Source of the DNA: Hoeflea sp.
GTDB taxonomy: Bacteria > Pseudomonadota > Alphaproteobacteria > Rhizobiales > Rhizobiaceae
Length of the DNA: 64,000 nt
Reading direction: 5' to 3'
Assembly: GCF_002733955.1 (NCBI RefSeq)
Contig: NZ_NVXQ01000025.1
Span: forward strand, 79,599-143,598
Under the pieces are notes generated by a model. It had not been told where the DNA came from. It saw only the letters and a program-made list of their open reading frames with translations, and searched no databases. A program made the position numbers and the translations under genes. Positions 36,785 to 45,710 of the stretch are shown here, one piece after another. Each line of letters opens with the position of its first letter. The first letter of the stretch is position 1.

Positions 36785-38392
36785 ATGAAAGACGAATATT
36801 TGAAGAAGCAGGCACGCTGGCTCAGCGAAGGCCAGATCGGCCGCCGCCAATTTATCAAGACCGCAATCGCTGCCGGCCTGACCGTACCTTCGGCGCTGAC
36901 GCTGGCAACGGACGTGCTCGCCGCGACCCCGAAAAAGGGCGGCAAGGCCCGTATTGGTTCGTCCTATGGCTCGACCACGGATGCGCTTGATCCCGGCACG
37001 TCGGAAAACGGCATGTCGCAGGCAATCAACTATGCGCGCGGAAACCATCTCACAGAGATCGACAATGACGGAAATCTGATCGCTGAACTTGCTGAAAGCT
37101 ACGAGCCGTCGAATGGCGCCAAGACCTGGATTTTCAATCTCCGCAAGGGCGTGGAATTCCACAACGGCAAGACCATGACTGCCGACGATGTCATCGCGAC
37201 ATTCAACTATCACCGCGATGAGAATTCCAAGTCCGCTGCCAAGGGCCTGCTTTCCGCGGTCACCGACATCAAGAAGGACGGCGACAACCGGGTGATCTTC
37301 GAACTTGAAGGCGGCAATGCCGACTTCCCGTATATCGCTTCCGATTATCACATTATGATCATGCCATCGGTTGACGGCATGATCGAGGATGCCAACAGCC
37401 CGATTGGCACGGGTGGCTACATCATCGAGAGCTACGAGGCTGGCGTGCGCACCCTGATGAAGCGCAACCCGAACTTCTTCAAGGAAGGCCGGGCGCATTT
37501 CGATGAAGTCGAGTTCATCACGCTTGCTGACACCACAGCACGACAGAATGCCATCATGAACGGCGACGTCGACTTCATCGACAATGTCGACCCGAAGACG
37601 GTGGCCCTGCTGGGACGGGTGCCGACGCTCGAAATTCTCAAGACCACCGGTACGCAGCATTACACATTCCCGATGCGGGTCAATGCGGCTCCTTTTGACA
37701 ATTACGATCTGCGCATGGCGCTCAAATATGCGATCAAGCGTCAGGAGCTTGTCGACAAGATCCTGCTTGGCCATGGTGAGGCCGGCAATGACGTTCCGGT
37801 CAATGCCTCGATGCCGTTCTTGAATACCGAACTTCCGGTGCATGAGTTCGACGCCGAAAAGGCTGCTGAACACTACAAGAAGTCGGGCCACTCCGGTGCG
37901 ATCCAGCTGTCTGTTTCGGATGCGGCTTTCCCAGGCGCGGTTGATGCGGCGCAGCTCATCGCGGCCTCGGCGAAGGAAGCCGGGATCGAGATCGAGCTCA
38001 TCCGCGAGCCAAGCGACGGTTACTGGTCCAATGTCTGGAACAAGAAGCCGTGGAGCGCCTGTTACTGGAGCGGTCGTCCGACCCAGGACTGGATGTATTC
38101 ATCTGCCTACACCGCCGATACGGAATGGAACGACACCGCCTGGAAGACCGGCGAATCTGCGGACAAGTTCAACGAGCTGGTGATAGCTGCGCGGTCGGAG
38201 ACCGACGACGACAAGCGCAAGGAGCAGTATTGGGAAGCCCAGCGGCTGCTGCAGGATGATGGCGGAGCGATCGTCAGCATGTGGGCCAGCTTCATCCATG
38301 CCCACGGCAAGGATCTGGTTCATGACGAGCAGGTTGCAGCCAACTGGCAGGCCGACGGCGGCAAGGTTGCTGAGCGTTGGTGGTTCGCCTGA
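36785..38392 (+). CDS. ABC transporter substrate-binding protein, family 5, Tat-type signal
   Basis: This 535-residue extracytoplasmic receptor of the peptide/nickel group has a twin-arginine type leader (IGRRQFIKTAIAAGLTVPSA, about residues 18-38). Export in folded form by Tat is likely. The mature part has FNLRKGVEFHNGKTMTADDV, the family landmark. GGAG lies upstream of the ATG at 36785. It is divergent from its permease and ATPase genes. The ligand is unknown: a peptide, opine or other small amide is possible. Confidence 0.9.
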   Translation: MKDEYLKKQARWLSEGQIGRRQFIKTAIAAGLTVPSALTLATDVLAATPKKGGKARIGSSYGSTTDALDPGTSENGMSQAINYARGNHLTEIDNDGNLIAELAESYEPSNGAKTWIFNLRKGVEFHNGKTMTADDVIATFNYHRDENSKSAAKGLLSAVTDIKKDGDNRVIFELEGGNADFPYIASDYHIMIMPSVDGMIEDANSPIGTGGYIIESYEAGVRTLMKRNPNFFKEGRAHFDEVEFITLADTTARQNAIMNGDVDFIDNVDPKTVALLGRVPTLEILKTTGTQHYTFPMRVNAAPFDNYDLRMALKYAIKRQELVDKILLGHGEAGNDVPVNASMPFLNTELPVHEFDAEKAAEHYKKSGHSGAIQLSVSDAAFPGAVDAAQLIAASAKEAGIEIELIREPSDGYWSNVWNKKPWSACYWSGRPTQDWMYSSAYTADTEWNDTAWKTGESADKFNELVIAARSETDDDKRKEQYWEAQRLLQDDGGAIVSMWASFIHAHGKDLVHDEQVAANWQADGGKVAERWWFA

Positions 38393-38417
38393 TATCAGGC
38401 AGCACATGAAAGCAATT

Positions 38418-38451
38418 CGGCCGCGGAGTGATCCGCGGCCGTTTTCGTTTG
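38418..38451 (+). terminator. Intrinsic terminator after the binding protein gene
   Basis: CGGCCGCGGA and TCCGCGGCCG are perfect 10-bp arms around a 4-nt loop, followed by TTTTCGTTT. It ends transcription of the binding protein gene 26 nt after its stop. Confidence 0.85.
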
Positions 38452-38462
38452 CGTGTCTGGTC

Positions 38463-38493
38463 TAGAGCGTCGCATTCATCGAAAGACGCTCTA
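38463..38493. repeat. Perfect inverted repeat overlapping the PACE gene stop
   Basis: TAGAGCGTC and GACGCTCTA are perfect 9-bp arms around a 13-nt loop, and the right arm contains the stop codon of the minus-strand efflux gene. There is no T-run on either side. Its form recalls short dispersed intergenic palindromes of Rhizobiales; copy number cannot be judged from one window. Confidence 0.5.
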
Positions 38494-38937
38494 ATGCTCG
38501 CGGATGGTGTCGCGGTCTTGCGGTGACGCGGGGATGGGAAACACCACATCGTAGAGCCAGTTGAAGACGAAGGCGTAGACCAGGTAGAAAACCGCAAACG
38601 AGATATCCATCACGAAGGCTTCGATCAGGCCGACGCCGAGATACCAGGCAATGAAGGGCAGCAGAACCAGCAGCAGCCCGGTTTCAAACAGGACTGCATG
38701 GAAGACGCGCAATGCGACCGTCTTTTTCACGCTGCCGGTCACGCGCAACAGCGCATGGTCAAAGATGAGATTGTAAAGGTAGTTCCAGCCGGTTGCGATG
38801 CTGGCGCTGACCACCGAGACAATTCCGATGTCACCAAGTGGCCGGGAAAAGATCCAGGCACCGAGCGGGATCACGATAAACAGCGCAATGATCTCGAAGC
38901 TCAGCGCATGCCGCAGTCTGTCTTTGGTGGTTCGCAC
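38491..38937 (-). CDS. PACE-family multidrug/chlorhexidine efflux protein
   Basis: This 148-residue membrane protein has four hydrophobic helices in two tandem halves (bacterial transmembrane pair domains). Conserved features are RLRHALSFEIIALFIVIPLG in the first half and RVFHAVLFETGLLLVLLPF in the second, both with an H..FE motif. The family exports biocides such as chlorhexidine and probably polyamines in nature. It uses a GTG start. It stands alone between two catabolic regions. Confidence 0.9.
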   Translation of the reverse strand: MRTTKDRLRHALSFEIIALFIVIPLGAWIFSRPLGDIGIVSVVSASIATGWNYLYNLIFDHALLRVTGSVKKTVALRVFHAVLFETGLLLVLLPFIAWYLGVGLIEAFVMDISFAVFYLVYAFVFNWLYDVVFPIPASPQDRDTIREH

Positions 38938-39191
38938 AGGACACCCCGTTCAATTGCCGGGTCGTCCCGGCGATGTTTCCCTGGTGGGGAGGTCGTCCTC
39001 GCTTGCCTTCTCATGTAGGCGTTTGCGCAGGCAGCGCAAGGCCATTTACCGATCCAGCCGTACTCGACCGGTGCAGCTGCAGTCGATGCTGGGATGTTTC
39101 AATCGCACCGATATCTGCCGGTGTTCGAGCGCCGGTCGTCTGGTTACGCATTTCAATTCAATGGCTTCTACCGGGTTCCGGTCAAACTGAT
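38938..39191. other. Gene-free gap between PACE gene and iorB
   Basis: This 254-nt gap should hold the promoter of the PACE gene. No gene or RNA is recognised. At its right end AAACTGA-T-TCAGTTT (39184-39198) is a perfect odd palindrome that overlaps the iorB stop codon. Confidence 0.4.
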
Positions 39192-40775
39192 TCAGTTTTG
39201 CAACGCGGTTTCCGGCTGTCCGGCAAAGGAGCGAACGGTCTTGAGCGCGCCTTCGAGCTGGTCGCCTTTCTCGTCGGCGAGGGCGGCTTCGCGCAGCAAT
39301 TTACACCAATGAGCAGCATCCTCACGGCCTGCAAGCAGCGCCACGCCGTCCATCACCCGATCGAATTTCGACAGGCCGCGGGCATGGGTGTCGGAATAGC
39401 CCTTGACCAGGCGGCGGTTGCGCAAGGCCTCGACGCCGAGCGCATAGTCTACCTTGCGGTAGCTCAGCGCCTGTTCCAGCCAGCGTTCCATGTGCTCTTT
39501 CTCGATCGCATGGCGCAGGGTTCCGCGGCGGTACTTGCGAAGCCCGCCGAGAATGTAGAGCTGCGCGAAGGGCAGCAGCCGGTCGGTGCGCAACCGGCGC
39601 CCCTTGTTGACCATCCTGTCGATCAGCCGCATCGATTTTTCACTCGCCGACAGCCGGCGGCCGAGCCTCGCGGGCATCATGCCGACCACTTCCTCGGCGC
39701 GCGGATGCATGAACTCGGTGAGCTTCATCTGGGTGCCCTGGGCAGGCGAAATCTCGTTGCGGACGCGGGCAAAGCGGCTGCCGCGGGTCTTCAGGTCGGC
39801 GACGCGGAACACGTCGTCATAGGCCATGGCCTTGGCGATGTATTTGGCGGCTTCCAGGGTCAGCTCATGGTTCTTTGCGGGGTCATCGTGGCTGAGGATC
39901 TGGTCAAGCCGGTCGAGATACTCGGCGCCGTAATCGAGATCCTGGAAGTCGACGACGGCGCGCAGACCGGTCAGGGCCATGTCACGAACGGCGGCGGGCA
40001 GGGCGGCTGCCCTTGCTTCGAGCGCCTGCCATTTCTCGACCAGGTGTCGCGGGCCTTTCGGAGTGTTGTCCGGAACCTGTTTCGCCAGTCCCGAACCCGG
40101 GCGCTCGATCCAGCCGCCGGCGGCACCTTCAAACCCGGCGGCAAAGGCGCGCAGGCTGGCTTCAACGCCCCGGCCGGAGGCCTTGATGGCGGCTTCGAAA
40201 CTCTCGCGCTCGAACGGCAGTGCGCCGGAGCCTGCGAGGGCGCCGAACAGGCTTGCCGAGATCATCGATCCGGCATCGACTGCCATCTTTTCCATGTCGA
40301 AAGCGATGAAGCGCTGGGCGGCGATTTCCGCAGCCGCGATCACTTCCTCCGAGTCAGCGATGCCATCTCCGGGCACCATCTTCTCGGAGACGGCGAGCGC
40401 GCGATGCGACGAGGCAATCAGGGTGGTACGGTCCGGGGTGACGAAGCCGCGCATGATTGCACGTCCGGCCTCCATCATTTCGGCTGCCACCAGAATATCG
40501 ACGTCGCCAGCGGCCGGCAGCAGCGAGAACACCGGCTTGCGTTCGCTGGCGGGGGCCATCTCCATATAATAGATGGTGGCGCCGGTACGCTGGGCGACGC
40601 CAGCCACGGAGGTTGCCTGGACGACATAGCCGTTGCGGTGGGCGCAGTCCTCGACCCAATTGGTCAGCACGCCGCCGCCCTGGCCGCCGACGGCCATGAT
40701 TGCGATCTTGATGATCTGGTCCAGCGCCAGGTCAGGCTGCCTGGGCTGCAGTTCGGTGAGTGTGGTGGTTGCCAT
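39192..40775 (-). CDS. iorB: Indolepyruvate:ferredoxin oxidoreductase beta subunit, extended
   Basis: This 527-residue protein begins with the gamma-type 2-oxoacid oxidoreductase domain (IAIMAVGGQGGGVLTNWVED and ATIYYMEMAP). It continues with about 300 further residues that archaeal IorB (about 200 residues) lacks. The C-terminal part resembles a domain otherwise found in very long fused indolepyruvate oxidoreductases. With IorA it oxidises indolepyruvate and other aryl pyruvates to aryl-acetyl-CoA, reducing ferredoxin. It follows iorA by 4 nt. Confidence 0.88.
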   Translation of the reverse strand: MATTTLTELQPRQPDLALDQIIKIAIMAVGGQGGGVLTNWVEDCAHRNGYVVQATSVAGVAQRTGATIYYMEMAPASERKPVFSLLPAAGDVDILVAAEMMEAGRAIMRGFVTPDRTTLIASSHRALAVSEKMVPGDGIADSEEVIAAAEIAAQRFIAFDMEKMAVDAGSMISASLFGALAGSGALPFERESFEAAIKASGRGVEASLRAFAAGFEGAAGGWIERPGSGLAKQVPDNTPKGPRHLVEKWQALEARAAALPAAVRDMALTGLRAVVDFQDLDYGAEYLDRLDQILSHDDPAKNHELTLEAAKYIAKAMAYDDVFRVADLKTRGSRFARVRNEISPAQGTQMKLTEFMHPRAEEVVGMMPARLGRRLSASEKSMRLIDRMVNKGRRLRTDRLLPFAQLYILGGLRKYRRGTLRHAIEKEHMERWLEQALSYRKVDYALGVEALRNRRLVKGYSDTHARGLSKFDRVMDGVALLAGREDAAHWCKLLREAALADEKGDQLEGALKTVRSFAGQPETALQN

Positions 40776-40779
40776 GTGA

Positions 40780-42927
40780 TCAGGTCCGGGCGAATTCGAT
40801 GCGGGTGCTGGAGCGGCGATTTTGAAGCCATGCGATGGTCTTGCTTCTCAGGCTGCCGATCTTGCGTTCGAGCCAACCGGGATTGTGCACAACTTCAGCG
40901 CGGAAGAAGGACGGGCACAGCACGGCTGCATCGGCCACTTCGCCGCAATTGCCGCAACCGACGCAGCTCTGGTCGATGCTGGCGACCGGGTCGTCGCGGA
41001 GCGGATCGTCGAGTTTCTTCAGCGACAGCGAAGGGCAGCCCGACAGGCGGATGCAGGCGTGATCGCCGGTGCAGACGTCTTCGTCGATGCCGAAACGCGG
41101 CTTTTCAACCCGGCGGCCTTCCTTGATCGCCTTGTTCATCAAGGGCTTTTCGCGGCGCTGCTTGTTGAGCATGCATTCCGAGGAAGCGACGATGACCTTG
41201 GGGCCGACATGGTCAGTGGTCAGTGCCTCCTTCAGGATCTCGCGCATCTTGGGCACGTCATAGGTGCGGTCGAGCTGGCGCACCCACTTGACGCCGACGC
41301 CCTTGACCGCATCGGCGATCGGGTGGCCGGTCGCCTTGGTCGGATTGTCGGCGCGCGAGGACAGCACGTCCTGTCCGCCGGTGGCGGCGGAGTAGAAATT
41401 GTCGACAATGACGATCACGCCGTCGGACTTGTTGTAGACGGCGTTGCCGATCGAGGACGACAACCCGTTGTGCCAGAAACCACCGTCGCCGAGAATCGAG
41501 ATCGAGCGTTTTTCGCCGCCGCCATCAAAGGCCGCGTTGGAGGCCGGACCGAGGCCGTAGCCCATGGTCGAACCGCCAATTTCAAACGGTGGCAGGGTGG
41601 CAAACAGATGGCAGCCGATGTCGCCGGCGATCTGGTGCTTGCCGAATTCCTGTTCGGTCAGCTTGATGGCTGCAAAGATCGGCCGTTCCGGGCAGCCGGT
41701 GCAGAATCCTGGCGGACGGATCGGCACGGTCTTGGAGAGGTCGGGCAGGGCAGGCTTTTCCTCGGAGTTGGGCGCGCGCAGGCGAGCCGGTAACAACTCC
41801 GGAGCGGCTTTCTTCAAGAAGGCCTCAAGCCCGTCAAGCATGACCTGGCCGGTGTATTCGCCTGCCATCGGCAGCATGTCCTTGCCGTGCAGGCTGATGC
41901 TGCGACCGGACTTGTAAAGAGCTGCGCCGAGCGCCTGTTCGATGAATTCGGGCTGGCCTTCCTCGACCACCAGGACAGACGACTTGCCTTCGCAGAATTC
42001 GAGGAATTCGTCATTGACCAGCGGGTAAGTGACGTTGAGCACGTAGAGCGGGATGTCGGTCTCGCCGTGGATGTCGGCCAGGCCAAGGCGTTGCAGCGCG
42101 CGGATGACGCCATTGTACATGCCGCCCTGCAGAACGATGCCGACCGGTGCCTCCTTCGGGCCGAACATCTCGTTGAGCTTGTTCTCGACGATGTATTTCT
42201 GCGCTGCCGGCCAGCGGTTGTTGATCTTGTCGTGTTCCTGCAGATAGGACATCGGCGGCAGCACGACACGGGCGTAGTCGCTGCGCGGCGTGGCCAGCGC
42301 ATCCTTGACCGTAAAGGGCGGGCGCTTGTTGTCCTTGGCCTCGAAGCTGCCGGTCACATGACACGAGCGGATCCGCACCATCAGCATCACCGGGGTGTTG
42401 GATGCTTCCGACAGCTCGAAGCCCTGATGCACCGATTGCACGATCGAAGGCAGGTTGGGGCGGGGATCGAGCAGCCACATCTGCGATTTCATCGCGAATG
42501 CGTGGCTGCGCTCCTGCATGATCGAGGAGCCTTCGCCGTAGTCCTCGCCGATGATCACCAGTGCCCCGCCGGTCACGCCGGAAGACGACAGGTTGGCGAG
42601 CGCATCGGAGGCGACATTGACGCCGACGGGACCCTTGAAGGTGACGGCGCCGCGGATCGGGTAATGCACCGACGCTGCAAGCATGGCCGCGGCGGCGGCT
42701 TCCGAGGCGTTGGCCTCGTAGCGCACGCCCAGTTCGGTGAGGATCTCCTCGGCATCGGCAAGCACGTCCATCAGATGGCTGATCGGCGCGCCCTGGTAGC
42801 CGCCGACATAGCCGACACCGGCTTCCAGTAGTGCTTTGGTCAGCGCCAGAATGCCCTCGCCGGAAAAGGTCTCGCCTTCTCCGACCTTCAGTTTCTGGAC
42901 TTCCTTGGCAAATGAACGTTCAGCCAT
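40780..42927 (-). CDS. iorA: Indolepyruvate:ferredoxin oxidoreductase alpha subunit
   Basis: This 715-residue subunit has the pyrimidine-binding domain at the N terminus (GVGYVGGYQGAPISHLMDVL) and the thiamine-diphosphate domain GDGGFWHNGLSSSIGNAV. A C-terminal iron-sulfur region follows with cysteines in CTGDHACIRLSGCPSL and CVGCGNCG. With IorB it converts aromatic 2-oxo acids from tryptophan, tyrosine and phenylalanine transamination to the acyl-CoA. Its position beside indole and anthranilate genes points to a tryptophan-derived substrate. Confidence 0.92.
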   Translation of the reverse strand: MAERSFAKEVQKLKVGEGETFSGEGILALTKALLEAGVGYVGGYQGAPISHLMDVLADAEEILTELGVRYEANASEAAAAAMLAASVHYPIRGAVTFKGPVGVNVASDALANLSSSGVTGGALVIIGEDYGEGSSIMQERSHAFAMKSQMWLLDPRPNLPSIVQSVHQGFELSEASNTPVMLMVRIRSCHVTGSFEAKDNKRPPFTVKDALATPRSDYARVVLPPMSYLQEHDKINNRWPAAQKYIVENKLNEMFGPKEAPVGIVLQGGMYNGVIRALQRLGLADIHGETDIPLYVLNVTYPLVNDEFLEFCEGKSSVLVVEEGQPEFIEQALGAALYKSGRSISLHGKDMLPMAGEYTGQVMLDGLEAFLKKAAPELLPARLRAPNSEEKPALPDLSKTVPIRPPGFCTGCPERPIFAAIKLTEQEFGKHQIAGDIGCHLFATLPPFEIGGSTMGYGLGPASNAAFDGGGEKRSISILGDGGFWHNGLSSSIGNAVYNKSDGVIVIVDNFYSAATGGQDVLSSRADNPTKATGHPIADAVKGVGVKWVRQLDRTYDVPKMREILKEALTTDHVGPKVIVASSECMLNKQRREKPLMNKAIKEGRRVEKPRFGIDEDVCTGDHACIRLSGCPSLSLKKLDDPLRDDPVASIDQSCVGCGNCGEVADAAVLCPSFFRAEVVHNPGWLERKIGSLRSKTIAWLQNRRSSTRIEFART

Positions 42928-42962
42928 CTGATACCTCTAACTGCTTGACTGCTGAGCCGGCC

Positions 42963-43559
42963 TTACTTGGCCGGTTCGGTGTTGGACCAGAGAACGGGAC
43001 CGCCGTCTTTTTCATAGGCCATGCCCTTCGGAAACGAGATCGCCTCCATCTGCAGGCCCCAGGGGGCGAAGAAATACAGCACCGACTGACCGGCGGCCGG
43101 GCCTTCATTGACAGGGAACGGGCCCATCAGCGTGCGGATGCCCTTGTCCTTGAAATAGGCGGCAGCGGCGTCGATGTCGTCGACATAAAACCCGATATGG
43201 TGTCCGCCAATGTCGCTGTTGCGCGGCCGCACAGTCTGCTGGTCGGGCGCATCGTAGGAAAACAGCTCGATGTTGCTGCCGAAACCGCAGCGCATCAGCG
43301 TAATCTGGTTGACCACGGCGCGCGGATCGACGTCGAGCAGGTCCTGCATGAAGGTGCCGGTATCATCCCGGAAGGGGCCAAAGGAAGTGGCCTTCTCGCA
43401 GCCCAACACGTCGGAGAAGAAGGTTTCGGCCTCGTTGATATCCGGCACGGTCAGGCCGATGTGATTGACACCCCTGACGCCTGGCAGTGTCTCGGCCTTG
43501 GCGGGGAGGGCGCCAAGGGTCACGGCAAGGGCAGCTATGGCTAGAATGCTGTGTTTCAT
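42963..43559 (-). CDS. Exported VOC (glyoxalase/dioxygenase-fold) protein
   Basis: This 198-residue protein has a clear signal peptide (MKHSILAIAALAVTLGALPA, cleavage near AKAE) followed by a vicinal-oxygen-chelate domain. GVNHIGLTVPDINEAETFFS begins the first module, and GGHHIGFYVDDIDAAAAYF carries a second His. Most VOC enzymes are cytoplasmic, so periplasmic export is unusual. AGGAG precedes the ATG. It lies between iorA and a MarR gene in the same direction; its substrate is unknown. Confidence 0.85.
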   Translation of the reverse strand: MKHSILAIAALAVTLGALPAKAETLPGVRGVNHIGLTVPDINEAETFFSDVLGCEKATSFGPFRDDTGTFMQDLLDVDPRAVVNQITLMRCGFGSNIELFSYDAPDQQTVRPRNSDIGGHHIGFYVDDIDAAAAYFKDKGIRTLMGPFPVNEGPAAGQSVLYFFAPWGLQMEAISFPKGMAYEKDGGPVLWSNTEPAK

Positions 43560-43617
43560 TGGTCTTCTCCTGATGCTTCGGTCCGGGTGAGGTTGGTATG
43601 CAATGGGCTTCAGACTG

Positions 43618-44109
43618 TCAGAAATCGTGCTTGCGAATGTTCTTGAGCACCTTCTGGAGCGTGGTCACGAAAGCCTGGCGCTCTTCGTCAGGGATATCCT
43701 TGAACATCTGGGCGTAGCTCTGCGCCATCGACGGCCAAAGCTGGTCAAGCGCTGCGCGGCCAGTATCGGTGATGCCGATGCGGGTGACACGGCTGTCATT
43801 CGGATCGGACTCGCGTCGGACCATATTGTCCGAAGCCAGCTGATCGAGCGCGCGGCTCAGCGTCGATTGTTCGACAACGGCGTAGACTGCCAACTCGCTG
43901 ATCGGCAGCGCGTCGATGACCGAAAGCACGGCAAGCGCGCGCATCTTGGGTGTCGTCAGCCCGAGTTCCGTCATCTCCTGCCGCAGGTCCGCATTGTAGC
44001 GGCCCATGATGCGGTTCATCAGATAGGGGGCGAAATTGGACAGGCCGATTTCGCCAAGCCGCGGCAAGGGCTCGGATTTTGCTGTTTCTGGTTTCCTGGT
44101 CTCGTTCAT
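43618..44109 (-). CDS. MarR-family transcriptional regulator
   Basis: This 163-residue winged-helix regulator has the recognition region STLSRALDQLASDNMVRRES and the wing DPNDSRVTRIGITDTGRAAL. MarR proteins of aromatic catabolism are usually repressors relieved by a substrate or its CoA ester. It overlaps the upstream FAD oxidoreductase gene by ATGA, so it is part of the indole-related operon. The AT-rich divergent promoter near 46600 is its likely target. Confidence 0.92.
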   Translation of the reverse strand: MNETRKPETAKSEPLPRLGEIGLSNFAPYLMNRIMGRYNADLRQEMTELGLTTPKMRALAVLSVIDALPISELAVYAVVEQSTLSRALDQLASDNMVRRESDPNDSRVTRIGITDTGRAALDQLWPSMAQSYAQMFKDIPDEERQAFVTTLQKVLKNIRKHDF

Positions 44110-45683
44110 CCGCCCAACCTTTTTGCCAACAGCATGCCGGAACCGCCGCCAAGCCCCGGTCCGGGGTGGGTGGAGGCGCCGATGTGATGCAGGTTCTCGA
44201 TCGCTGTCGTGTTGTTCTTGCTGTGCGCGAAGGGACGCCAGATGAAGAACTGGTCCACCGCACAGGAGCCGCCATAGGGATCGCCGCCGACGAGATTGAT
44301 GTTCATGGTTTCCAGATCCACCGGCGAATAGGCCTTGCGGGCAAGCACGCTGTCGGCAAAGCCTTCGATATGATTGGCGAGGATCGCCTCGATGCGGTCG
44401 GCGAAGGCCTCGCGGGTGGCTTCACTCCAGACGCCGCCGGTTTCGATTTCACCAGCTGCGTCGCCCTTGACGGTACGCGGTGCATCCGGGATCTGCAGCC
44501 AGAGGATGGACTTGCCGTCCGGGCAGCGAGAGGGATCGAGACGGTGCGGCTGGCCGACACAGATGGTCGGTGTTGCCGGCAGCATGCCGCGCTCGGCCTC
44601 GTTGGAGGATTTCGAGACGGAATCGATGCTGTCAGCGAGATGGATGAGGGCGACGTCTTCTAGCCCGTCGGTCTTCCACCGGATCGGGCCATCAATGGCG
44701 TAGTGCAGCTGGAAATTGCCGCGGCCGTGGCGGAACTCATTAAGGCCGGAGGTGACCTCTTCGGGAAGTTTCGCGGTCTCGTCGCGCAGCAGCCGGTTGT
44801 AGAGCTGTCCCGGTGCCACCGAGCAGATCACGTGGGAAGCGGTGATCTCGCTGCCATCGGCAAGCCTGACACCGGCGGCCTTGCCATCGCGAAGGATAAT
44901 CCGGTCGACATCGGCGCCCGTGCGCAATTCGCCGCCATTGGCCTCGATCAGGCCCTTGAAAGCAGCGACGGCCTGGCTGGCGCCGCCCTTGACCACAGGT
45001 GCGCCAGCGGCCTCCAGCGCAAAGGCGATGACCTTGCCCATCTGGCTGCCATAGGCCGATTCCGTGGTCAGGCCGGTGTGCAAGGCCCAGGGTGCCCAGA
45101 GGGCCTGGACAAGCTCCGACCGGTAGGAGCTCTCGAGCCAGGCGCGAATCGGGCGCAAGGCTTCCCCCATCCAGGCGGCGAGGCCGCGAAGCCCGCGTTT
45201 CCAAGCCTGACTGATCATCAGCTTGGCCGTGGGCCAGCTCCACAATTCGCCGCCGAGCAGCGCGAACAGGAAAGGCGCATCGGCTTCGATCGCTTCGACG
45301 TCCGTCTTGTGGCGGTCGCCGTCGCCAACGGAAATCGCATTGAACGTCTTGACGTTGGCGGCACGGTCCGTTGTCAGCACCAGCGACGAGCCGTCGGGCC
45401 TCAGAACCGCTGTCGGGTGCGGTGTGTGACAGAATTCCAGCCCATGCCGCGCCAAATCAGCTCCGAGCTCGGCATGGGCGGGAGAGGTCAGAAACAGCAC
45501 GAAGGTGGCTGCCATGACGTCATGGTGGAAACCGGGCAGGGTGATTTCCTCGGTGCGCATGCAGCCGCCGTAGCGGTCCTCACGCTCGAGCACCAGCACA
45601 CGCTTGCCTTTTGAGGAAAGCATGGCCGTGGCAACGAGTGAATTGATCCCGCTGCCGACGATGATGTGGTCATAATCTGCCAT
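44106..45683 (-). CDS. PYROXD2-like FAD oxidoreductase (phytoene-desaturase fold), copy 1
   Basis: This 525-residue flavoprotein has the dinucleotide fingerprint HIIVGSGINSLVATAMLSSK at residue 5, followed by RVLVLEREDRYGGCMRTEE. The C-terminal FAD segment is HHIGASTHPGPGLGGGSGML. It belongs to the phytoene-desaturase/PYROXD2 group, not to true carotenoid enzymes, since no carotenoid genes are near. It is related over its length to the gene at 46653 and lies between an isatin-hydrolase-like gene and a MarR gene. The reaction is unknown. Confidence 0.88.
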   Translation of the reverse strand: MADYDHIIVGSGINSLVATAMLSSKGKRVLVLEREDRYGGCMRTEEITLPGFHHDVMAATFVLFLTSPAHAELGADLARHGLEFCHTPHPTAVLRPDGSSLVLTTDRAANVKTFNAISVGDGDRHKTDVEAIEADAPFLFALLGGELWSWPTAKLMISQAWKRGLRGLAAWMGEALRPIRAWLESSYRSELVQALWAPWALHTGLTTESAYGSQMGKVIAFALEAAGAPVVKGGASQAVAAFKGLIEANGGELRTGADVDRIILRDGKAAGVRLADGSEITASHVICSVAPGQLYNRLLRDETAKLPEEVTSGLNEFRHGRGNFQLHYAIDGPIRWKTDGLEDVALIHLADSIDSVSKSSNEAERGMLPATPTICVGQPHRLDPSRCPDGKSILWLQIPDAPRTVKGDAAGEIETGGVWSEATREAFADRIEAILANHIEGFADSVLARKAYSPVDLETMNINLVGGDPYGGSCAVDQFFIWRPFAHSKNNTTAIENLHHIGASTHPGPGLGGGSGMLLAKRLGG

Positions 45684-45710
45684 TGTCCCGGTCTCCGGCG
45701 TCGACGCGCT

